DNA of 64,000 bases from an uncultured Duncaniella sp. (GCF_910577345.1 NZ_CAJTMT010000004.1:103117-167116); one strand, 5' to 3'; numbered from the stretch's first letter, positions 10,733-19,661 are shown. The notes: generated by a model not told the origin, from the sequence alone. A program made the numbers and translations.

Positions 10733-11043
10733 GCCACTGTTTGGGCTGAATGGCCTCGACAAAGCCATCTAAGCTTTTCCAGCACTCTGTTTCCTGACAG
10801 TCGACGGCTCGAGAGTCGTTACCTCTAAGCGGAGTCCCGGTCAGAAAGTTACTCCTAATCCCGCTTGACCAGGCCCGCAGCCGTCCGACATGAAGGAACC
10901 TTTTTTCAGAAGCTGATAGCCGGACGCCCCGACACCCTTTCGTCAATCCCCCCTCTCCACCTCTCACCTCTAAAGCTCCAAAGAATCACAGTGAGTATTA
11001 AATATTGTTGGGAAAATCCCAATCAATTTAAACATTTTTCAAA
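10733..11043 (+). other. Long spacer between rpsN and rpsH
   Basis: This 311-base gap interrupts an otherwise very compact operon and holds no convincing gene. It is GC-rich and pyrimidine-rich in its central part (10780-10970), with several short self-complementary stretches such as the one around the CTCGAG at 10809-10814, and becomes AT-rich just before rpsH. No TAnnTTTG promoter box and no hairpin with a T run was seen, so a promoter or terminator is not supported. A leader for ribosomal protein autoregulation is possible but is inference. Confidence 0.45.
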
Positions 11044-11442
11044 ATGACTGATCCTATAGCAGATTATCTGACAAGATTGAGAAATGCAATCAAAGCCAAC
11101 CACCGTGTGGTAGAGATTCCTGCCTCAAACTTGAAGCGAGAGATCACCAAGATTCTCTTCGAACAAGGCTACATCCTCAACTACAAGTTTGAGGAGAGCG
11201 AAAATCCCGCCGGCACAATCAAGATTGCCCTCAAGTACGATCCCGTTGACAAGGTCAACGCTATCAAGAACCTTGAGCGCGTATCGCGTCCCGGTCTCCG
11301 CCGTTATACCGGCTACAAAGATATGCCTCGTGTGTTGAACGGACTCGGCATCGCCATCCTCTCAACCTCGAAGGGTGTGATGACTAACAAGAAGGCCCGC
11401 GACCTTAAGATCGGTGGCGAGGTCCTTTGCTACGTTTACTAA
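11044..11442 (+). CDS. rpsH: 30S ribosomal protein S8
   Basis: S8 is a primary 16S rRNA binder and the known translational repressor of the spc operon in Escherichia coli. The 132-residue product begins MTDPIADYLTRLRNAIKANH and ends with the conserved SKGVMTNKKARDLKIGGEVLCYVY. The preceding 311-base spacer makes it the first gene after a structural break in the operon. Twenty-two bases and a strong Shine-Dalgarno sequence separate it from rplF. Confidence 0.98.
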   Translation: MTDPIADYLTRLRNAIKANHRVVEIPASNLKREITKILFEQGYILNYKFEESENPAGTIKIALKYDPVDKVNAIKNLERVSRPGLRRYTGYKDMPRVLNGLGIAILSTSKGVMTNKKARDLKIGGEVLCYVY

Positions 11443-11447
11443 TCAAT

Positions 11448-11454
11448 AAGGAGG
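11448..11454 (+). promoter_or_regulatory. Perfect Shine-Dalgarno sequence before rplF
   Basis: AAGGAGG lies ten bases before the rplF ATG. It is complementary to the 3' end of 16S rRNA. None of the neighbouring ribosomal genes has such a site, which fits the Bacteroidetes habit of not using Shine-Dalgarno pairing, so this one stands out. Confidence 0.8.
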
Positions 11455-11464
11455 ATACATAATT

Positions 11465-12022
11465 ATGTCAAGAATAGGTAAAGCTCCCATTGAGATCCCC
11501 GCAGGTGTACAGGTCACCGTCGACAAGGATAATGTAGTAACCGTAAAAGGTCCTAAAGGCACCCTTACTCAGAAAGTAAATCCCGACCTCGAAGTGAAGG
11601 TTGAAGACAACCATATCGTTGTCACCCGTCCCAGCGACGACCGCGAGCACCGCGCTCAGCACGGTCTCTACCGCGCTCTCCTTCACAACATGGTTGTTGG
11701 TGTTTCTACCGGCTATCGTAAGGAAATGGAATTAGTTGGTGTGGGTTACCGCGCCGCCGCCACCGGTCAGGTGCTTGAGCTCTCGCTCGGTTATTCACAC
11801 GCTATATATATCAAGCTTCCCCCCGAAGTTAAGGTTGAAGCTAAGAGCGAGCGTAACAAGAATCCTCTCATCATCCTCGAGAGCGACGACAAGCAGCTCC
11901 TCGGCCAGGTGTGTGCCAAGATCCGTTCACTCCGCAAGCCTGAACCCTACAAGGGCAAAGGTATCAAGTTTGTGGGCGAAATTATCCGTCGCAAGTCGGG
12001 TAAGTCGGCAAGTGCTAAATAA
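11465..12022 (+). CDS. rplF: 50S ribosomal protein L6
   Basis: L6 lies near the factor-binding site of the large subunit. The 185-residue product has the N-terminal [15 protein letters not shown], the duplicated L6 domains, and the C-terminal signature [24 protein letters not shown]. The start is fixed by this N terminus and by the AAGGAGG at 11448-11454, an unusual feature in this genome. Confidence 0.98.
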   Translation: MSRIGKAPIEIPAGVQVTVDKDNVVTVKGPKGTLTQKVNPDLEVKVEDNHIVVTRPSDDREHRAQHGLYRALLHNMVVGVSTGYRKEMELVGVGYRAAATGQVLELSLGYSHAIYIKLPPEVKVEAKSERNKNPLIILESDDKQLLGQVCAKIRSLRKPEPYKGKGIKFVGEIIRRKSGKSASAK

Positions 12023-12039
12023 TTAAATTGATTAAAACA

Positions 12040-12381
12040 ATGGTTTCTAAGATACAACGTAGAAATAAAATCAAGGCCCGCATCCGTGGCAAGATTTCCG
12101 GCACCGCCTCTCGTCCCCGCATGTCGGTTTTCCGCAGCAACAAGCAGATTTATGTCCAGCTCATCGACGACCTCGCAGGAACTACTCTCTGCGCAACTTC
12201 GTCAAAGGGCATTGAAGAGGGCACCAAGTGTGAAATCGCAGCCAAGGTTGGCGAAGCCATCGCTCAGAAGGCTCTCGCAGCAGGTATCACCGAAGTCGTT
12301 TTCGACCGTAACGGTTACCTCTTCCACGGCAGAGTAAAATCATTGGCAGATGCCGCACGCAAAGGCGGCCTTAAATTCTAA
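12040..12381 (+). CDS. rplR: 50S ribosomal protein L18
   Basis: L18 binds 5S rRNA together with L5. I prefer the ATG at 12040, which gives a 113-residue protein starting [20 protein letters not shown]; an in-frame TTG at 12028 would add four residues but is an unlikely start. The family motifs [20 protein letters not shown] and [22 protein letters not shown] are clear. rpsE follows after six bases. Confidence 0.97.
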   Translation: MVSKIQRRNKIKARIRGKISGTASRPRMSVFRSNKQIYVQLIDDLAGTTLCATSSKGIEEGTKCEIAAKVGEAIAQKALAAGITEVVFDRNGYLFHGRVKSLADAARKGGLKF

Positions 12382-12387
12382 GAAGAT

Positions 12388-12906
12388 ATGGCAAATAAGA
12401 ACAATAAAGTAAAGTCTACTAACGATCTCGAACTCAAGGATCGTCTGGTTGCCATCAACCGCGTTACCAAGGTGACAAAAGGTGGCCGCACCTTTACATT
12501 TGCTGCCATCGTTGTCGTTGGTAATGAAAACGGCATCGTAGGCTGGGGTCTCGGCAAAGCCAATGAAGTTCAGGCTGCTATCGCTAAGGGCGTAGAGTCT
12601 GCAAAGAAGAATCTCATCAAGGTTCCCGTTCACCGTGGCACCATCCCCCACGAGCAGTTCGCAAAGTTCGGCGGTTCTCGCGTCATCCTCAAGCCCGCAA
12701 GCCACGGTACCGGTGTTAAGGCCGGTGGTGCGATGCGTGCCGTGCTTGAGAGCGTAGGTATCACCGACGTGCTCGCTAAGTCAAAGGGTTCTTCCAACCC
12801 CCACAACCTCGTCAAGGCTACCATCGCCGCTCTCGGCGAAATGCGTTCACCCGCTCAGGTGGCTCAGAACCGTGGTATCTCAATCGAACAAGTGTTTAAC
12901 GGCTAA
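12388..12906 (+). CDS. rpsE: 30S ribosomal protein S5
   Basis: S5 affects decoding fidelity and mRNA unwinding. The 172-residue protein has the double-stranded-RNA-binding N-terminal part with [21 protein letters not shown], the [19 protein letters not shown] segment and the C-terminal domain with [18 protein letters not shown]. The arrangement rplR-rpsE-rpmD is canonical. Confidence 0.98.
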   Translation: MANKNNKVKSTNDLELKDRLVAINRVTKVTKGGRTFTFAAIVVVGNENGIVGWGLGKANEVQAAIAKGVESAKKNLIKVPVHRGTIPHEQFAKFGGSRVILKPASHGTGVKAGGAMRAVLESVGITDVLAKSKGSSNPHNLVKATIAALGEMRSPAQVAQNRGISIEQVFNG

Positions 12907-12921
12907 TCCTCCATATATCAA

Positions 12922-13101
12922 ATGGCAAAAATTAAAATCACCCAGATCAAGAGCCGCATCAACGCACCCGCTGTTCAGAAGCGCACCCTTGATGCTCTCG
13001 GCCTGAGAAAAATGAATCATTCGGTTGTCCTCGAGGACACCCCCTCTATCATGGGTATGGTTAAAGCAGTCAGCCACTTGGTAAAAGTGACCAACGCCTA
13101 A
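12922..13101 (+). CDS. rpmD: 50S ribosomal protein L30
   Basis: L30 is a small globular protein of the large subunit that many bacteria have lost. This gene encodes 59 residues beginning MAKIKITQIKSRINAPAVQK, with the typical TLDALGLRKMNHSVVLEDTP and VSHLVKV near the end. It lies 15 bases after rpsE and 24 before rplO, which is its usual place. Confidence 0.97.
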   Translation: MAKIKITQIKSRINAPAVQKRTLDALGLRKMNHSVVLEDTPSIMGMVKAVSHLVKVTNA

Positions 13102-13125
13102 TTTCTAAAAATCATTAACACAACT

Positions 13126-13572
13126 ATGGATTTAAGCAATTTAAAACCCGCTGTAGGCTCTGTGCAGAAGAAAACCCGCATCGGCCGTGGTGCCGGTTCC
13201 GGCAAGGGTGGTACATCTACCCGTGGTCACAAAGGTGCAAAGTCTCGTTCAGGCTACAGCCGTAAGATAGGCTTCGAAGGTGGTCAGATGCCTCTTCAGC
13301 GTCGCCTCCCCAAATTCGGTTTCAAGCCCCTGTCACGCACTGAATACAAGGCTGTCAACCTCGTTGACCTCGAAAACCTTGCAAACAGCGCCAACCTCGA
13401 CAAGATCGGTGTGGCAGAGCTCATCGCTGCAGGTGTCGTTAACGGCAAGCAGCCCGTTAAGATCCTTGCCAACGGCAAGCTCACCAAAAAGCTCACCGTT
13501 GAGGCAAATGCTTTCTCCGCTGCCGCTGAGAAGGCAATCGTTGAAGCCGGAGGCTCTATCAATAAAATTTAA
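13126..13572 (+). CDS. rplO: 50S ribosomal protein L15
   Basis: L15 is a late assembly protein of the 50S subunit. The 148-residue product has the Gly/Arg-rich N terminus with RIGRGAGSGKGGTSTRGHKG and GFEGGQMPLQRRLPKFGF, followed by the globular domain with NAFSAAAEKAIVEAGGS at the end. secY starts 17 bases downstream, as in most bacteria. Confidence 0.98.
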   Translation: MDLSNLKPAVGSVQKKTRIGRGAGSGKGGTSTRGHKGAKSRSGYSRKIGFEGGQMPLQRRLPKFGFKPLSRTEYKAVNLVDLENLANSANLDKIGVAELIAAGVVNGKQPVKILANGKLTKKLTVEANAFSAAAEKAIVEAGGSINKI

Positions 13573-13589
13573 TCCCCCTTCTCCTCGAA

Positions 13590-14939
13590 ATGAGATTTAT
13601 TGAAACAATCCGTAACATCTGGACCATTGAGGAACTGAGAAAACGCATTCTCGTCACTCTTCTGTTGGTGCTCGTTTATCGTCTCGGCTGCTACGTCGTG
13701 CTTCCCGGCATCTCGCCGGAAGATCTCGACGCGCTGTCGAAGTTTACCAACAAGAGCGGTCTGATGCAGCTTCTCGACATGTTCTCGGGAGGTGCGTTCT
13801 CTCAGGCTTCCATCTTTGCTCTGGGTATCATGCCCTACATTACTGCGTCCATCGTGATTCAGCTCCTCGGCATGGTGCTCCCTTCTTTCCAGAAGATGCA
13901 GAGCGAGGGTGAGAGCGGCCGACAGAAGCTCAGTCAGTACACCCGCTACTTGACCGTGCTGATTCTGCTCCTTCAGGGTCCTGCTTATCTTGTAAATCTC
14001 CAAGTCCAGGTGAGTGCCGCCACTGGCGGTGCCCACATGGGCTTTTGGACATTGGCATTCCTTACTGTAATCCTTGCAGCCGGCTCCATGTTCATCATGT
14101 GGCTCGGCGAGCGGATCACTGACCGCGGTATCGGCAATGGTATCTCCTTCATCATCCTTGTAGGTATCATTGCCCGTCTTCCGGGAGCGCTCTTCTACGA
14201 ATTCACCAGCCGTCTCCCGGGTGCCACCGGCAGCCAGGGCGGTCTGATCATGTTCGTTGTAGAGATCATCCTCCTCTTCGCCGTCACAGTCGGTGCTGTA
14301 CTTCTCGTGCAGGGCACACGCAAGGTTCCCGTGCAGTATGCAAAGCGTATTGTCGGCAACCGCCAGTATGGAGGCGCCCGCCAGTATATTCCTTTGAAGG
14401 TTAATGCCGCCGGTGTGATGCCCATCATCTTCGCCCAGGCAATCATGTTCATTCCCATCACTCTTGCCGGCTTCGGCAGCTCAGAGGGATCTTCGGGATT
14501 CTACGCAGCCTTCTCGGATATCAACGGCTTCTGGTATAATCTTGTCTATTTCATCCTCATTGTAGCCTTCACTTATTTCTATACAGCCATCACAGTGCGT
14601 CCCACCCAGATGGCAGAGGATATGAAGCGCAACAATGGTTTCATCCCCGGCGTGAAGCCCGGTAAGAAGACCGCAGAGTATCTCGACTCCATCATGTCGC
14701 GCATCACTCTTCCCGGTTCACTCTTCCTTGGCATCGTGGCCATCCTTCCGGCGTTCGCGCGCTTCTTCGGCATCAGCCAGAACTTCGCGCAGTTCTTCGG
14801 TGGTACTTCCCTTCTGATTCTCGTCGGTGTTGTTCTCGACACCCTCCAGCAGATTGAAAGTCACCTGATGATGCACCACTACGACGGCCTCATGAAAGAT
14901 GGCAAGATCAAAGGCCGTACTACCGGTTCGGCATATTAA
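13590..14939 (+). CDS. secY: Preprotein translocase subunit SecY
   Basis: SecY is the channel of the Sec translocon in the inner membrane and passes unfolded proteins to periplasm and membrane. The 449-residue protein has about ten hydrophobic segments, the conserved GIMPYITASIVIQLL of the second transmembrane region, and the cytoplasmic loop with NNGFIPGVKPGKKTAEYLD before the eighth. Length and position after rplO are standard. Cotranslation with ribosomal proteins ties export capacity to growth rate. Confidence 0.98.
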   Translation: MRFIETIRNIWTIEELRKRILVTLLLVLVYRLGCYVVLPGISPEDLDALSKFTNKSGLMQLLDMFSGGAFSQASIFALGIMPYITASIVIQLLGMVLPSFQKMQSEGESGRQKLSQYTRYLTVLILLLQGPAYLVNLQVQVSAATGGAHMGFWTLAFLTVILAAGSMFIMWLGERITDRGIGNGISFIILVGIIARLPGALFYEFTSRLPGATGSQGGLIMFVVEIILLFAVTVGAVLLVQGTRKVPVQYAKRIVGNRQYGGARQYIPLKVNAAGVMPIIFAQAIMFIPITLAGFGSSEGSSGFYAAFSDINGFWYNLVYFILIVAFTYFYTAITVRPTQMAEDMKRNNGFIPGVKPGKKTAEYLDSIMSRITLPGSLFLGIVAILPAFARFFGISQNFAQFFGGTSLLILVGVVLDTLQQIESHLMMHHYDGLMKDGKIKGRTTGSAY

Positions 14940-14979
14940 TGCTGTTAACTCGATTACCGCAGATTTTTTCATTAGATAA

Positions 14980-15762
14980 ATGATTTATCTTAAGACTCCA
15001 GAAGAAATCGAAAAAGTGCGACAGGCATGCACGCTTGTGAGCCGCACACTTGGCGAAGTGGCCAAGTGGGTGGCTCCGGGCGTGACTACCCGTCACCTCG
15101 ACAATATAGCGCGTGAGTTCATGCGCGACAATGGCGGAAAGCCCGCCTGTCTCGGTTACGGAGGTTTTCCGGGCACCCTCTGCATAGAGGTCAATGAAAC
15201 CGTCGTCCACGGTTTCCCTTCAGGTTACGAGCTTCGCGACGGCGACATCATCGGTGTCGATACAGTTGTCGAGCTCGACGGTTACAATGGCGACATGTGC
15301 TACACTTTCCCTGTCGGAGAGGTCGCTCCCGAAGTCCTTGCGCTCTGCAAGGTCACTAAGGAGTCGCTCTACAAGGGCATCGCCGCCGCTCAGGAAGGCA
15401 AGCGCATCGGTGATATTGCAAACGCCGTGCAGACCTATTGCGAACGCCACGGCTACACAGTCGTCCGCGAGATGTGTGGCCACGGAATCGGCAAGAAGAT
15501 GCACGAGGATCCTGAAGTTCCCAACTATGGTCGTCGCGGTGTAGGACCAGTCCTTAAAAAAGGAATGTGTATCTGCATCGAACCCATGATCAATCTCGGA
15601 AGCCGCAACATCGTCATCGAGAAGGATGGCTGGCAGTGCCGAACAAAGGACCGCAAGCCCTCTGCGCATTATGAGCACACGATCACTATCACGCCCGAAG
15701 GACCGGAGATCCTGACCACATTCGACTATATCGAGGAAGCTCTCGGGGATAGATTCATTTAA
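14980..15762 (+). CDS. map: Methionine aminopeptidase, type I
   Basis: Removes the initiator methionine from nascent proteins. The 260-residue product shows the pita-bread fold residues in order: GVDTVVELDGYNGDMCYTF contains the two metal-binding aspartates, MCGHGIGKKMHEDP holds the metal histidine, CICIEPMI holds a glutamate and the last glutamate is in SAHYEHTITIT. No SH3 extension is present, so it is the short type Ia form. The order secY-map-infA without adk between secY and map is typical of Bacteroidetes. Confidence 0.97.
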   Translation: MIYLKTPEEIEKVRQACTLVSRTLGEVAKWVAPGVTTRHLDNIAREFMRDNGGKPACLGYGGFPGTLCIEVNETVVHGFPSGYELRDGDIIGVDTVVELDGYNGDMCYTFPVGEVAPEVLALCKVTKESLYKGIAAAQEGKRIGDIANAVQTYCERHGYTVVREMCGHGIGKKMHEDPEVPNYGRRGVGPVLKKGMCICIEPMINLGSRNIVIEKDGWQCRTKDRKPSAHYEHTITITPEGPEILTTFDYIEEALGDRFI

Positions 15763-15794
15763 AATTCAAAATCATTTGTTGAAACCAATAAAAC

Positions 15795-16013
15795 ATGGCA
15801 AAACAGGCAGCAATCGAACTTGACGGCACTATCGTCGAAGCATTGTCAAACGCAATGTTCCGCGTCGAGCTTGAAAACGGGCATGAGATCACAGCCCACA
15901 TCTCCGGCAAGATGCGTATGCATTACATCAAAATCCTTCCCGGCGATAAGGTGAAAGTTGAAATGTCACCTTACGATCTCTCGAAGGGCCGCATCGCTTT
16001 CCGCTACAAATAA
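15795..16013 (+). CDS. infA: Translation initiation factor IF-1
   Basis: IF-1 blocks the A site during initiation. The 72-residue protein is an S1-type OB fold with the typical [50 protein letters not shown] and the final FRYK. Size and sequence match the family closely. Confidence 0.98.
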   Translation: MAKQAAIELDGTIVEALSNAMFRVELENGHEITAHISGKMRMHYIKILPGDKVKVEMSPYDLSKGRIAFRYK

Positions 16014-16077
16014 TCGGAAACGCCCTGCACAACAATTTCAAAGATACAATATTCAACTTCAATACACTGATAAACCA

Positions 16078-16194
16078 ATGAAAGTAAGAGCTTCAGTTAA
16101 AAAGCGCACTCCGGACAGCAAGATCGTGCGCCGCAAGGGACGTCTTTACGTCATCAACAAGAAAAACCCTAAATACAAGCAGCGTCAAGGCTAA
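16078..16194 (+). CDS. rpmJ: 50S ribosomal protein L36, cysteine-free
   Basis: L36 is the smallest ribosomal protein. This 38-residue product begins [20 protein letters not shown] and ends [11 protein letters not shown]. The positions of the zinc ligands of the classical form (Cys 11, 14 and 27 and His 33) are Thr, Ser, Asn and Tyr here, so it cannot bind zinc in the normal way. Many Bacteroidetes keep one of these cysteines; here none is left. It is followed by a CCGC-GAAA-GCGG tetraloop hairpin at about 16208-16219. Confidence 0.97.
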   Translation: MKVRASVKKRTPDSKIVRRKGRLYVINKKNPKYKQRQG

Positions 16195-16315
16195 TGAGCT
16201 GTCCCGCGAAAGCGGATGGCTCTATTGTAGCGTCTTATTAGTTAATATTTCCCAATGATTCCTAATAAGTGTTTCAAATCGCTGTCCAACCGCTTCGCAG
16301 TCAGCAAAAAAGTAT

Positions 16316-16323
16316 TACCTTTG
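16316..16323 (+). promoter_or_regulatory. Internal promoter before rpsM
   Basis: TACCTTTG matches the Bacteroidetes -7 box and lies 33 bases before the rpsM start, in a 161-base spacer that otherwise has no gene. A clear TTTG -33 box is missing; TTCG is at about 18 bases. It would let the alpha cluster be expressed separately from the spc cluster. Confidence 0.6.
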
Positions 16324-16355
16324 CAAAAATTTTAGTCAAGTAATCAAATTATTAT

Positions 16356-16736
16356 ATGGCAGTAAGAATCGTGGGAGTTGACCTCCCCCAGAACAAAAGA
16401 GGTGAAATCGCCCTGACCTATATTTTTGGTATCGGACGCAGCGCAGCCAAGACCATTCTTGAAAAGGCCGGCGTTGACGTTAATATCAAAGTCAAGGATT
16501 GGAGCGACGACCAGGCAGCCAAGGTTCGTGAAGTAATCGGCAGCGATTACAAGGTGGAGGGTGACCTTCGCAGCGAAATCCAGCTCAACATCAAGCGTCT
16601 TATGGACATCGGTTGCTACCGTGGCATCCGTCATCGTAACGGTCTTCCCGTGCGTGGCCAGAGCACCAAGAACAACGCCCGTACTCGCAAGGGTCGCAAG
16701 AAAACTGTTGCTAACAAGAAAAAAGCTACTAAATAA
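16356..16736 (+). CDS. rpsM: 30S ribosomal protein S13
   Basis: S13 contacts the large subunit and P-site tRNA. The 126-residue product starts [20 protein letters not shown], has a helix-two-turn-helix with [20 protein letters not shown] and the basic tail with [18 protein letters not shown]. It likely has its own promoter at 16316 in addition to read-through from upstream. rpsK follows after nine bases. Confidence 0.98.
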   Translation: MAVRIVGVDLPQNKRGEIALTYIFGIGRSAAKTILEKAGVDVNIKVKDWSDDQAAKVREVIGSDYKVEGDLRSEIQLNIKRLMDIGCYRGIRHRNGLPVRGQSTKNNARTRKGRKKTVANKKKATK

Positions 16737-16745
16737 TAAATCAAC

Positions 16746-17135
16746 ATGGCAAAAAAGACAGTCGCAGCTAAGAAACGTAACGTTAAGGTTGACGCCGCCG
16801 GTCAGCTTCACGTTCACTCGTCTTTCAACAACATCATTGTGTGCTTAGCCAACTCTGAAGGTCAGGTTATCTCCTGGTCATCTGCAGGCAAGATGGGTTT
16901 CCGTGGCTCAAAGAAGAACACTCCCTACGCTGCTCAGATGGCAGCTCAGGATTGCGCAAAAGTTGCCTATGACCTCGGCCTCCGCAAAGTGAAGGCTTAT
17001 GTCAAGGGTCCCGGCAACGGCCGCGAATCAGCTATCCGTACCGTTCATGGCGCAGGCATCGAAGTTACTGAAATCGTTGACGTAACTCCGCTTCCCCACA
17101 ACGGATGCCGTCCTCCCAAGCGTCGTCGCGTCTAA
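16746..17135 (+). CDS. rpsK: 30S ribosomal protein S11
   Basis: S11 forms part of the 30S platform. The 129-residue protein has the conserved [20 protein letters not shown], the [16 protein letters not shown] segment and the C-terminal [18 protein letters not shown]. It is followed by a 299-base gap before rpsD, unlike the tight spacing in many bacteria. Confidence 0.98.
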   Translation: MAKKTVAAKKRNVKVDAAGQLHVHSSFNNIIVCLANSEGQVISWSSAGKMGFRGSKKNTPYAAQMAAQDCAKVAYDLGLRKVKAYVKGPGNGRESAIRTVHGAGIEVTEIVDVTPLPHNGCRPPKRRRV

Positions 17136-17434
17136 TCTGACCGCGTCATCACGCTTACCGTCGGTCCTCCATGACTTCCCGCTCTTAACTTTCATATATA
17201 ATTTGAGAAGCAGAGGCCGACACAAAGTAAATTTTGATTCATCAATTTTACACCCGTCCTTAAGTCATCCCCCATTCGCTCTTCCGGCATTTTTACCTTC
17301 CGGCATGAAGCAAGGATGAAGCCATCTGTGAAATAGACCATATTTTTTTCACCTCTCTATGGTCGCGGCTGTCACAAAGGCAGATTCCTCCGGTTTGACG
17401 ATAACAGGACAAACAATTTCAAACAAACACAAAA
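17136..17434 (+). other. Spacer between rpsK and rpsD
   Basis: This 299-base gap has no convincing gene. It contains a direct repeat of CTTCCGGCAT about 19 bases apart near 17280-17306, and a possible stem pairing GACCATA with TATGGTC near 17335-17365 whose loop holds a T run. S4, the next gene, is the known autoregulator of alpha operons, so a control leader is plausible, but no family could be matched by eye and no -7 box was identified with confidence. Confidence 0.4.
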
Positions 17435-18040
17435 ATGGCAAGATACACAGGTCCCCGCACCAAAATCGCCCGTAAGTTCGGCGAACCCATCTTCGGTGAA
17501 GATAAAGTCCTCGCCAAGAAGAACTATCCCCCGGGCCAGCATGGACTCAACAAAAGAAGAAAAACTTCTGAGTACGGTGTTCAGCTCCGCGAGAAGCAGA
17601 AAGCTAAATACACATACGGCGTGCTCGAAAAGCAGTTCCACAACCTCTTTGACAAAGCATCACGCTCAAAGGGTATCACCGGTGAGATCCTTCTTCAGCT
17701 TCTTGAAGGTCGCCTCGACAACGTAGTTTACCGTCTTGGCATCGCCCCCACCCGTGCAGCTGCCCGTCAGCTCGTCCTTCACCGCCACATCGTTGTCAAC
17801 GGTAAGGTTGTCAACATCGCCTCTTACGCTGTTAAGCCCGGCGACGTTATCGGTGTCCGCGAAAAATCAAAGTCTCTCGAAGTAATTGCCGACGCACTCG
17901 CCGGTTTCAATCACAGCAAATTCCCTTGGCTGGAATGGGACGAAAGCCTCAAGGCTGGTAAGTTCCTCCACGTTCCCGCCCGTGAAGATATTCCCGAGAA
18001 CATCAAAGAGCAGCTTATCGTCGAGTTGTATTCTAAATAA
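17435..18040 (+). CDS. rpsD: 30S ribosomal protein S4
   Basis: S4 starts 30S assembly and affects decoding accuracy; in some bacteria it represses its own operon. The 201-residue protein has the N-terminal [21 protein letters not shown], lacks an N-terminal CxxC zinc motif, and has an S4 RNA-binding domain from about residue 93 ([29 protein letters not shown] contains the core). It is 17 bases before rpoA. Confidence 0.98.
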   Translation: MARYTGPRTKIARKFGEPIFGEDKVLAKKNYPPGQHGLNKRRKTSEYGVQLREKQKAKYTYGVLEKQFHNLFDKASRSKGITGEILLQLLEGRLDNVVYRLGIAPTRAAARQLVLHRHIVVNGKVVNIASYAVKPGDVIGVREKSKSLEVIADALAGFNHSKFPWLEWDESLKAGKFLHVPAREDIPENIKEQLIVELYSK

Positions 18041-18057
18041 TCATTAAATTAAGATCC

Positions 18058-19050
18058 ATGGCTATATTAGCATTCCAGAAACCCGACAAAGTCCTCATGT
18101 TGGAAGCCGACAATCATTTCGGTAAATTTGAGTTTAAGCCATTGGAACCGGGATATGGTATAACCATTGGCAACGCCCTGCGTCGCATCCTTCTCTCCTC
18201 GCTCGAAGGTTTTGCAATTTCGTCGATCCGCATCGACGGTGTAAGACACGAGTTTGACACTATCCCCGGCGTCAAGGAAGATGTCACAAACATCATTCTT
18301 AACCTCAAAAAAGTCAACCTCAAGCAGACGGTTGAAGATACCGACTTCGAAAAGGCTACCATCACTGTGTCAGGTCAGGAAGAGTTCACAGCCGGTGACA
18401 TTAGCAAGGTCCTCTCAGGATTTGAAGTCCTGAACCCTGATCTTGTAATCTGTCATTTGGATCCGAGCGCCAGCTTCACTATCGACCTCACCATCAATAA
18501 GGGTCGTGGTTGGGTTCCCGCCGAGGAAAACCGTAACGCCAACGACGCTATCGATGTCCTCGCCATTGACTCGATCTACACCCCTATCCAGAACGTGAAA
18601 TACACGGTGGAGAACTTCCGCGTTGATCAAAAGACCGACTACGACAAGCTCACACTTGAAATCACCACCGACGGTTCCATTCTTCCCAAGGATGCGCTTA
18701 AGGAAGCTGCGAAAATCCTCATCTATCACTTCATGCTCTTCTCCGACGAAAAGATTACTCTTGAAACGGACGAAGCTGACGGTGAAGAGGAATTCGACGA
18801 AGAAGTGCTCCACATGCGTCAGCTCCTCAAGAGCAAGCTTGTGGATATGGACCTTTCAGTCCGCGCACTCAACTGCCTTAAGAGCGCCGAGGTTGAGACC
18901 CTTGGTGAACTGGTGGTCTTCAACAAGACCGACCTCCTGAAATTCCGCAACTTCGGCAAGAAGTCGCTCACCGAGCTTGATGAGCTTCTGGCGAACCTCA
19001 ATCTGTCGTTCGGAATGGACATTTCAAAATATAAACTTGATAAAGAGTAA
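18058..19050 (+). CDS. rpoA: RNA polymerase subunit alpha
   Basis: Alpha forms the dimer on which RNA polymerase assembles. The 330-residue product has the N-terminal domain with [20 protein letters not shown] (residues 32-51) and the C-terminal helix-hairpin-helix domain, starting near residue 265, with [18 protein letters not shown] and [19 protein letters not shown]. The spacing of eight bases to rplQ and the order rpsD-rpoA-rplQ are standard. Confidence 0.98.
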   Translation: MAILAFQKPDKVLMLEADNHFGKFEFKPLEPGYGITIGNALRRILLSSLEGFAISSIRIDGVRHEFDTIPGVKEDVTNIILNLKKVNLKQTVEDTDFEKATITVSGQEEFTAGDISKVLSGFEVLNPDLVICHLDPSASFTIDLTINKGRGWVPAEENRNANDAIDVLAIDSIYTPIQNVKYTVENFRVDQKTDYDKLTLEITTDGSILPKDALKEAAKILIYHFMLFSDEKITLETDEADGEEEFDEEVLHMRQLLKSKLVDMDLSVRALNCLKSAEVETLGELVVFNKTDLLKFRNFGKKSLTELDELLANLNLSFGMDISKYKLDKE

Positions 19051-19058
19051 TTATAACG

Positions 19059-19562
19059 ATGAGACATAATAAAAAATTCAATCACCTCAGTCGCAAGAAG
19101 GCTCATCGCGACGCTCTGCTCGCCAACATGACGATTTCGCTGATCATGCACAAGCGCATCTTCACAACTCTCGCCAAGGCTAAAGCTCTCCGCGTCTATG
19201 CTGAGCCCCTTATCAACCGCGCTAAGGAAGACAGCACTCCCAACCGCCGCCTCGTCTTCGCTCATCTCCAGAACAAGGAGGCCGTGACTGAACTCTTCCG
19301 CGAAATCGCTCAGAAGATTGCTAACCGCCCCGGTGGTTACACCCGCATCCTTAAGACAGGCAACCGTCTCGGTGACAACGCCAAGACTTGCTTCATCGAG
19401 CTCGTTGACTACAACGAAAACATGCTTAAGGACAACGGTGCCAAGAAGTCAACCCGCACCCGTCGTTCTCGCCGTGGTGGCAAGGCCAATGCAGCAGAAG
19501 CTCCCGCAGCAGAAGCTCCCAAGGCTGAGGCACCCGCAGCAGAAGCGCCTGCAGCAGAATAA
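19059..19562 (+). CDS. rplQ: 50S ribosomal protein L17 with Ala/Glu/Pro-rich tail
   Basis: L17 lies near the exit tunnel. The core of about 115 residues starts [20 protein letters not shown] and contains [14 protein letters not shown] sequence ([20 protein letters not shown]) typical of the family. The 167-residue protein then continues through a basic stretch ([13 protein letters not shown]) into an acidic tail of AEAP repeats, which is probably disordered. Such tails occur in Bacteroidetes L17 and are not in the shorter proteobacterial form. This is the last gene before the operon terminator at 19593. Confidence 0.97.
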   Translation: MRHNKKFNHLSRKKAHRDALLANMTISLIMHKRIFTTLAKAKALRVYAEPLINRAKEDSTPNRRLVFAHLQNKEAVTELFREIAQKIANRPGGYTRILKTGNRLGDNAKTCFIELVDYNENMLKDNGAKKSTRTRRSRRGGKANAAEAPAAEAPKAEAPAAEAPAAE

Positions 19563-19592
19563 TCTTCTTCAGAAGATAAATTTCATAAAAAG

Positions 19593-19633
19593 CATCGCTG
19601 TCATTTATTCAAGTGGCGGCGATGTTTTTTTCT
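19593..19633 (+). terminator. Intrinsic terminator of the ribosomal protein operon
   Basis: An 11-bp stem pairs 19593-19603 with 19614-19624 (two G-T pairs, ten-base loop) and is followed directly by seven T residues. It lies 30 bases after the rplQ stop and ends the transcription unit that begins at 547. Confidence 0.9.
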
Positions 19634-19661
19634 ATCCATATTTTGGCCCTATTCCGCTTTT

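Noticed and set aside
12028..12039. TTG start for L18 four codons upstream
   Set aside because: The family N terminus fits the ATG at 12040, and TTG starts are uncommon here.
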